Of a DNA stretch of 12,041 nt, positions 8,117 to 12,041 are shown in pieces. The stretch covers positions 1 to 12,041 of the forward strand of contig PCCJ01000052.1 of NCBI GenBank assembly GCA_002731665.1, read 5' to 3'. Under the pieces are notes generated by a model. The model worked only from the letters and a program-made list of their open reading frames with translations, was not told the DNA's origin and made no database searches. Origin of the DNA: Actinomycetota bacterium. Its GTDB lineage: Bacteria > Actinomycetota > Acidimicrobiia > Acidimicrobiales > Poriferisodaliceae. The first letter of the stretch is position 1. Every line of letters begins with the position of its first letter. Position numbers and translations under genes: made by a program.

Positions 8117-8159
8117 AGTAACCTAAGATCAGCTTCTACAAATTACATTTAATAGCGCT

Positions 8160-9458
8160 TCAAGCTTCGACAAGTAGTAAAAGTGCGATAATAGTAAGCG
8201 CTACCAACAAGGCAACTAAAGGTAGCTGAGCAGCCAAACTTTCCCTTTTCTTAAGGCTCTCCAACGCACGATCATGCCCGACAACTACGCCCGCTACGTG
8301 GCCAGCAATAATACCTGAGGCTTGCACGGCAGCGATCGTCGTTGAGCTCACTATCCGATAGTTGACATAATTCGTTCGCGTACCAAAAAGATCCCATCCA
8401 AGCCCAAACGGATCACTCGCCTGAATCAACAAAAACTGGCCTTCAAAAATAGCCATTGAAAAGTAATGAGCTATGCCGTAGCCCACAAGGACAGGAACCA
8501 GAGAGACAGCAAATCCATCCTCAAACATTGGATCCTCATTCTCATCCTTACGCTGCATCATTCGCACCGCACCGAGAAATAAAGAGATGATTAACGCTGT
8601 TACAAATAACAAACCCAGGGTGTTAACAAACGTTCTTGCCCACTCCAATTTCCCGCTTATTAACGAAGTCCACCAATCCGTACGCGACAATCCATCGAAA
8701 GAAGTGCCACCAAGAACCACAAGCACCACAGCAGCAAGACCACGTTGGGTAGGGACGTCCGCTAAGCCAACAATAGGCCTACGAACTATTAGCTGATTCG
8801 CTCGAACTGTGAAACAAGAAACAGAAGACATGAGGCGGGTCAGAACAGCTAACGGGTCATTATTACCTAACCACGTTGTTCCGCCTCGCACAGCACCTTG
8901 GCTGCACCACCCAACCCAAACGATAAGCATGATGGCCAGTGGTGTCCGACCGGCCGGCCGATGAAAAGATAGCTCTAGCCATAGAAACAGTAGAAGAAAA
9001 AAAGCTGCTCCATATAACGAACCGGACTGCTTCGAAGTCGGACGGGCATGTCTAAATTTCTTAGTTAAAGAAGCGATCGCTTCGAATGGACTGAAAAGAC
9101 GCCACAAGTCCCCAAACACAACTGAACTCAAAGGAATAACAATCCAGAAAAGCACATAGACCATTCTGGGAGCAATATTTTCTACCGTGCTGTCTTCTAC
9201 AAAAAGCGCAGACCACAGTGAGACCCCAACAGCAAGCGCTCCGAGAGTTCTTGTTATACTTGTGACAAAAATTACTGCACCGGGATTAACAGCAAATACA
9301 GTACGCCCCTCGGCTATTGCTGCAAACCGTGGCTCTTTCCAACCTGTTAGTAGAGCAGCAAACGAAACGAAGACTGCTACTCCAGCCACGACTGCAAGAG
9401 TCCCGACAGAAAGTGGGAGATCTCCCCTCGCTCCAATCCCATGTGCGAGCAGCATCAT
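8160..9458 (-). CDS. Polytopic membrane protein of the family often annotated 'fenitrothion hydrolase' (function unknown)
   Basis: 432 residues with about ten hydrophobic segments, near 16-38, 60-87, 98-116, 148-165, 172-190, 238-250, 274-299, 316-338, 366-395 and 408-430. Recognisable family positions are the N-terminal AHGIGARGDLPL (5-16), GDLWRLFSPFEAI (116-128), HYFSMAIFEGQ (331-341), SDPFGLGWDLFG (348-359) and GHVAGVVVGHDRAL (386-399). The conserved-looking histidines H331, H387 and H395 lie within or beside helices. I recall this family from actinobacterial genomes under the name fenitrothion hydrolase; that name rests on distant homology and I would not trust it as a reaction. The start ATG overlaps the stop of the upstream lipoprotein gene (ATGA, 9458-9455), implying translational coupling. 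A second ATG follows immediately, so the start may be one codon later. With a His-rich cupredoxin-like lipoprotein as partner, metal handling at the membrane is a reasonable inference, not shown. The 43-bp gap to the convergent neighbour has no clear terminator. Confidence 0.85.
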   Translation of the reverse strand: MMLLAHGIGARGDLPLSVGTLAVVAGVAVFVSFAALLTGWKEPRFAAIAEGRTVFAVNPGAVIFVTSITRTLGALAVGVSLWSALFVEDSTVENIAPRMVYVLFWIVIPLSSVVFGDLWRLFSPFEAIASLTKKFRHARPTSKQSGSLYGAAFFLLLFLWLELSFHRPAGRTPLAIMLIVWVGWCSQGAVRGGTTWLGNNDPLAVLTRLMSSVSCFTVRANQLIVRRPIVGLADVPTQRGLAAVVLVVLGGTSFDGLSRTDWWTSLISGKLEWARTFVNTLGLLFVTALIISLFLGAVRMMQRKDENEDPMFEDGFAVSLVPVLVGYGIAHYFSMAIFEGQFLLIQASDPFGLGWDLFGTRTNYVNYRIVSSTTIAAVQASGIIAGHVAGVVVGHDRALESLKKRESLAAQLPLVALLVALTIIALLLLVEA

Positions 9459-9901
9459 CGAATTTCTACTTTAGATATAAGCAGGCCTGCGTTCTCCAAT
9501 TCGATCTCAAAGAGTCCTGGAATTGAGGCTTCGAAAACAAGCACAGCAGAAATTCCCGGCTCGATTGTTGCGACAAGATCATAACCATGGAGATGTAGAA
9601 TTTCTGCTGCGTCAGAGGCGACAGCGAAAGCAACCACTTCCCCTAACTCAGCCCGAACTCTTTGAACACCACCTGCTACTTCGCCTTTGATGATTTGAAC
9701 TGAATGTTTAACGTCTATCAATTCAGAGTCAAATGGAATATTGAGACTATGAGCAGCTCCGGCTGCGTGCTCATGAGAATGGCTATGCCCCGATTCAGAC
9801 TCTTCGCTCTTATCTCCAAGCGCTCCAGAATCTGCGTTACTGCCTGAACAAGCTGCCAGTAACGTAGCTACCAAAATTATTTTCACTGCCACGAATCTCA
9901 T
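9455..9901 (-). CDS. Small His-rich lipoprotein with a degenerate cupredoxin-like domain
   Basis: 148 residues from the ATG at 9901. The N terminus is a lipoprotein signal peptide: MRFVAVK, a hydrophobic core and the lipobox LLAAC, with C18 as the predicted lipidated cysteine. The open frame reaches a TTG at 10012, but that TTG coincides with a -35 promoter element and would bury the signal peptide 37 residues in. After C18 comes an acidic Ser-rich linker, then H39, H41, H43, H45 and H51 (a cluster reading HSHSHEH), a plausible metal-binding patch. Residues of about 60-148 look like a beta-sandwich: GEVVAFAVASD, ILHLHGYDL (101-109), then VFEASIPGLFEIELENAG. The usual type 1 copper Cys-His-Met loop is absent near the C terminus; only the HxH at H103/H105 remains. 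It is predicted to sit on the outer face of the membrane. First gene of a two-gene operon with the membrane protein. Confidence 0.86.
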   Translation of the reverse strand: MRFVAVKIILVATLLAACSGSNADSGALGDKSEESESGHSHSHEHAAGAAHSLNIPFDSELIDVKHSVQIIKGEVAGGVQRVRAELGEVVAFAVASDAAEILHLHGYDLVATIEPGISAVLVFEASIPGLFEIELENAGLLISKVEIR

Positions 9902-9983
9902 CTGCTCATCTTTCAAATCTTCTTGCGTTGTAGCACGCTTATTCACACGCCGGTGAAAACGCGTTATTTCTATTTTCTTAGGC

Positions 9984-10012
9984 GCTATATTCTGGCCACC
10001 GAAGTCTGTCAA
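9984..10012 (-). promoter_or_regulatory. Sigma70-like promoter of the lipoprotein/membrane-protein operon
   Basis: Read on the minus strand, a perfect TTGACA (10012-10007) is followed by a 17-bp spacer and TATAGC (9989-9984), a 4/6 match to the -10 consensus. Predicted transcription start is near 9977, giving a leader of about 75 nt before the ATG at 9901. Because the transcript would start downstream of the longer frame's TTG, the element also decides the start codon of the lipoprotein gene. Confidence 0.62.
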
Positions 10013-10069
10013 CGGCGCGAATCACTCTAAATAATGTTAAAACCTATTCATACAAAAAGCACATCTAGC

Positions 10070-10100
10070 CCGCCGCGGCGGCTAACGTAACCGCCGCAGC
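10070..10100 (+). promoter_or_regulatory. GC-rich palindrome and hairpin in the thiolase leader region
   Basis: CCGCCGCGGCGG (10070-10081) is a perfect 12-bp palindrome in an otherwise AT-rich 222-bp divergent spacer. Its right portion can also pair with CCGCCGCAGC (10091-10100): GCCGCGGCGG (10072-10081), a 9-nt loop CTAACGTAA, then a 10-bp stem with one C-A mismatch. It ends 11 nt before the thiolase Shine-Dalgarno (10112-10118). It may be an operator or an RNA leader structure; there is no T tract, so it is not a terminator for rightward transcription. I found no convincing -35/-10 pair for the thiolase. Confidence 0.5.
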
Positions 10101-10123
10101 TAAATTCTTATGAAGGGACAACA

Positions 10124-11353
10124 ATGAGCACCGATTCAGCAACCGATCCGGTGATAGTGGCAACAGCAAGAAGCCCTATCGGTCGGGCCTTTAAAGGCTC
10201 ACTAACAGAGATGCGTCCAGATGACATGAGCGCACAAATTGTAACTAAGCTTCTTGAGAAGGTTCCCGAACTTCCTAAAGAAGAAATAGAAGATCTCATC
10301 ATGGGAACAGGTTCGCCAGGCGGCGAGCAAGGGTTCAATATTGGGCGCGCCACAGCTGTTCTCGCAGGCTTAGGAGATGTCCCAGGAACAACCGTAAACC
10401 GTTACTGCTCTTCCTCTCTCCAAACAATTCGCATGGCTGCGCACGCTATCAAAGCTGGCGAAGGCGACGCCTTTATCGCAGCTGGAGTTGAGTGTGTCTC
10501 CCGCTACGCGAAAGGCAATTCCGATAGCCTGCCAGATACAGCCAACCCAATTTTTAAAGGACCAGGAGCTAGAAGTAAAGTTCGTTCTGAAGGCGGCCAT
10601 GGCGTTTGGACTCCCGCCGAGGGACTTGCCGACTTATACATCTCGATGGGTGAGACAGCTGAGAACGTAGCCGAGCTCAAAGGCGTAAGCCGAGAAGCCA
10701 TGGATGAGTACGGCGTAATGAGCCAGCATAAAGCCGAAGCAGCTATTAATCGAGGTTTCTTCGAACTTGACATTACGCCCATCCAACTGCCCGATGGCAC
10801 GGTCATCAGCAAAGATGACGGCCCTCGAGCTGGAGTAACTCTTGAGGCTGTTAGCCAAATGAAGCCTGCCTTCAGACCAGATGGAAGAGTAACCGCAGCT
10901 AACGCTTGCCCATTAAACGACGGCGCTGCGGGCGTAGTTGTCATGAGCCGGAAAAGGGCAGAAGAACTCGGAATTACGCCGTTAGCGCGAATCATTTCTA
11001 GTTCCGTTTCAGCTCTCAACCCTGAAATCATGGGGCTAGGACCTATCGAAGCGATCAAGAAAGCGCTCGCTCGCGCCGGGATGACTATAAAAGACATTGA
11101 TCTTGTCGAAATCAACGAAGCGTTCGCTGCCCAGGTAATACCTTCGGCAGATGAACTTGGAATCGACATGGTAAACCAGCTCAATGTTAATGGTGGTGCA
11201 ATTGCGCTTGGACACCCATTTGGTCAAACCGGGGCACGCATCATGACAACGTTGATTAACGGTTTAACCGACTCTGACAAGACCTTCGGTCTTGAGAGCA
11301 TGTGTGTAGGCGGAGGCCAAGGCATGGCCATGGTTATTGAACGCCTCAACTAA
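10124..11353 (+). CDS. Thiolase family acetyl-CoA acetyltransferase / 3-ketoacyl-CoA thiolase
   Basis: 409 residues, the usual size for a type I/II thiolase. GAAGGGA (10112-10118) about 5 nt before the ATG is a good Shine-Dalgarno. All catalytic elements are present: the acyl-accepting nucleophile in NRYCSSSLQTI (C95), NEAFAAQ (331-337), the GHP motif with H364 in ALGHPFGQTGARI, and the second cysteine C394 in CVGGGQGMA. The thiolase N-domain starts at VIVATARSPIGRAFKG. The enzyme either cleaves 3-ketoacyl-CoA to acetyl-CoA and a shortened acyl-CoA (beta-oxidation) or condenses two acetyl-CoA; sequence alone does not decide which. The GHPFGQTG loop resembles degradative actinobacterial thiolases more than the GHPIGASG form of biosynthetic ones. 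It stands as a single-gene unit, with a divergent operon on the left and its own terminator on the right. Any link to the lactam/aldehyde genes 2 kb away is speculative. Cytosolic. Confidence 0.95.
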   Translation: MSTDSATDPVIVATARSPIGRAFKGSLTEMRPDDMSAQIVTKLLEKVPELPKEEIEDLIMGTGSPGGEQGFNIGRATAVLAGLGDVPGTTVNRYCSSSLQTIRMAAHAIKAGEGDAFIAAGVECVSRYAKGNSDSLPDTANPIFKGPGARSKVRSEGGHGVWTPAEGLADLYISMGETAENVAELKGVSREAMDEYGVMSQHKAEAAINRGFFELDITPIQLPDGTVISKDDGPRAGVTLEAVSQMKPAFRPDGRVTAANACPLNDGAAGVVVMSRKRAEELGITPLARIISSSVSALNPEIMGLGPIEAIKKALARAGMTIKDIDLVEINEAFAAQVIPSADELGIDMVNQLNVNGGAIALGHPFGQTGARIMTTLINGLTDSDKTFGLESMCVGGGQGMAMVIERLN

Positions 11354-11377
11354 AAGTAATAAACCGCTTTATAGATG

Positions 11378-11413
11378 AGCCGGCGCTTGCTTTTGCAGGC
11401 GCCGGCTTTTTTT
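11378..11413 (+). terminator. Rho-independent terminator after the thiolase gene
   Basis: AGCCGGCGCTTGC (11378-11390), a TTTT loop, GCAGGCGCCGGCT (11395-11407), then six more T (to 11413). This is a 13-bp stem with a single U-G pair and a classic U tract, 24 nt after the thiolase stop. It lies between convergent genes; the stop codon of the minus-strand methyltransferase (11414-11412) falls inside the T run. For leftward transcripts the same hairpin lacks a following U tract, so it should act mainly on the thiolase message. Confidence 0.94.
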
Positions 11414-12041
11414 AATAACGAATCCAACCAGTAACTACTTCAACATGACTTGTCTGCGGAAACATATCTAACACATCTACCTGATCGAGCTGATATCCAG
11501 CAGTTCGCAGCAAACTGGAATCTCGGCTGAGGGCTCCAGCGTCACACGAAACAAGCATCACATGTGGCGCTCTAGTTGTAGAAATAACATCTACTGCTTC
11601 TTGTTTAAGCCCCGCGCGAGGTGGATCTGCTATCACCACGTCTGCTAGTTCTGGCACCCATTTTTCTACATTTGAGCGGACAATGGTTACGTGGTCTCCC
11701 AGGTTATGCTCTGCATCAAGGGTCGCAGATATCGACGACTCGACTGCAGTTACTTTGTCGAACCAGTCTCCTACCGTTCCAGAGAACAAACCTACCCCGG
11801 CGTAAAGATCCACCATGGCTCGTTCACCAGCATTTTTTCGATCCAGCCATTCCGCAGCAAGCGCAACTAACATTTCAGCTCCCTCCGGAGAGCTCTGGAA
11901 AAAAGACTGGGCTGAGATACGCCAAGTAATACCCGCTACCTCTTCAGTGATGAAAGCTTTTTTTCCTTTACGAACTTCATTGCGGCCGATTATTTGAACC
12001 CCTTCAGGCAAGACAAAACCTTCGGCGGAGGGCTCGCCCAA
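11412..12041 (-). CDS. TrmA/RumA-family RNA (uracil-5-)methyltransferase, C-terminal part, truncated by window edge
   Basis: 209 codons are visible; the frame is open at the right edge, so the N-terminal part (often a TRAM domain) lies outside. Motifs, numbered from the edge: QSFFQSSPEGAEML (45-58), the SAM-binding motif DLYAGVGLFSG (78-88), the acidic ribose-binding position in AVES (E101), ADPPRAGL (138-145), the nucleophile-bearing LVSCDAGALSRD (C166) and FPQTSHVEVV (E201, predicted base). All catalytic residues are intact. Such enzymes place a methyl group on C5 of a uridine in 23S rRNA (RlmC/RlmD) or tRNA (TrmA) through a covalent Cys-uracil adduct. Which RNA is modified cannot be told from this half. 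A housekeeping-type gene, convergent with the thiolase and unrelated to the catabolic genes on the left. Confidence 0.92.
   Translation of the reverse strand: MGEPSAEGFVLPEGVQIIGRNEVRKGKKAFITEEVAGITWRISAQSFFQSSPEGAEMLVALAAEWLDRKNAGERAMVDLYAGVGLFSGTVGDWFDKVTAVESSISATLDAEHNLGDHVTIVRSNVEKWVPELADVVIADPPRAGLKQEAVDVISTTRAPHVMLVSCDAGALSRDSSLLRTAGYQLDQVDVLDMFPQTSHVEVVTGWIRY

Noticed and set aside
8117..8159. Intrinsic terminator between the convergent molybdenum-subunit and membrane-protein genes
   Set aside because: Only a GAAG/CTTC pairing of four bases can be drawn and no T run follows on either strand.
9902..10012. In-frame N-terminal extension of the lipoprotein starting at TTG 10012
   Set aside because: It overlaps the promoter, has no Shine-Dalgarno and would displace the lipoprotein signal peptide.
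10504..11184. 226-codon open frame antisense to the thiolase
   Set aside because: The protein is Ser/Ala/Pro-rich with no recognisable domain, no ribosome binding site and no spacing logic. The plus-strand thiolase has every catalytic motif, so this is a codon-usage shadow.

Overview
This is a stretch of bacterial chromosome with roughly balanced base composition (slightly AT-leaning by eye). It is densely coded and reads as accessory catabolism followed by housekeeping. I saw no tRNA or rRNA gene, CRISPR array, transposase, integrase or phage gene. The best guess for the host is a free-living actinomycete, for example an uncultured marine Acidimicrobiia. The reason is the pair made of a 'fenitrothion hydrolase'-type polytopic membrane protein and a small cupredoxin-like lipoprotein, which I associate mainly with Actinomycetota. 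Many hydantoinase/oxoprolinase and CoxL-type genes also occur in SAR202 Chloroflexota, so the assignment is tentative.

Region 1 (1-8116) looks like a catabolic island. On the minus strand, a class III PLP aminotransferase (413-1741) precedes an amidase that runs off the left edge (1-323). Divergent from them across a 72-bp control region is a 1294-residue HyuA-HyuB fusion, an ATP-dependent lactamase/hydantoinase/5-oxoprolinase-like enzyme (1814-5698). It is followed on the same strand by a molybdopterin-binding large subunit of the xanthine dehydrogenase/aldehyde oxidase family with an AYRGAGR active-site loop (5816-8116). That subunit has no FAD or [2Fe-2S] partner in the window. A coherent but unproven reading is degradation of a cyclic or substituted amide. 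The fusion would open the ring at the cost of ATP, the amidase would cut a linear amide, the transaminase would turn the amino acid into a (semi)aldehyde, and the molybdenum enzyme would oxidise the aldehyde or hydroxylate a ring.

Region 2 (8160-10012) is a minus-strand two-gene operon: a His-rich cupredoxin-like lipoprotein (9455-9901) overlapping by 4 bp a roughly ten-helix membrane protein (8160-9458). A sigma70-like promoter (TTGACA, 17 bp, TATAGC) lies just upstream. It places the lipoprotein start at the ATG at 9901.

Region 3 (10013-12041) holds a plus-strand thiolase (10124-11353) preceded by a GC-rich palindrome/hairpin and ended by a strong intrinsic terminator. It converges on a minus-strand TrmA/RumA-family RNA (uracil-5-)methyltransferase that runs off the right edge (11412-12041). 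The intergenic stretches are all shorter than 300 bases.
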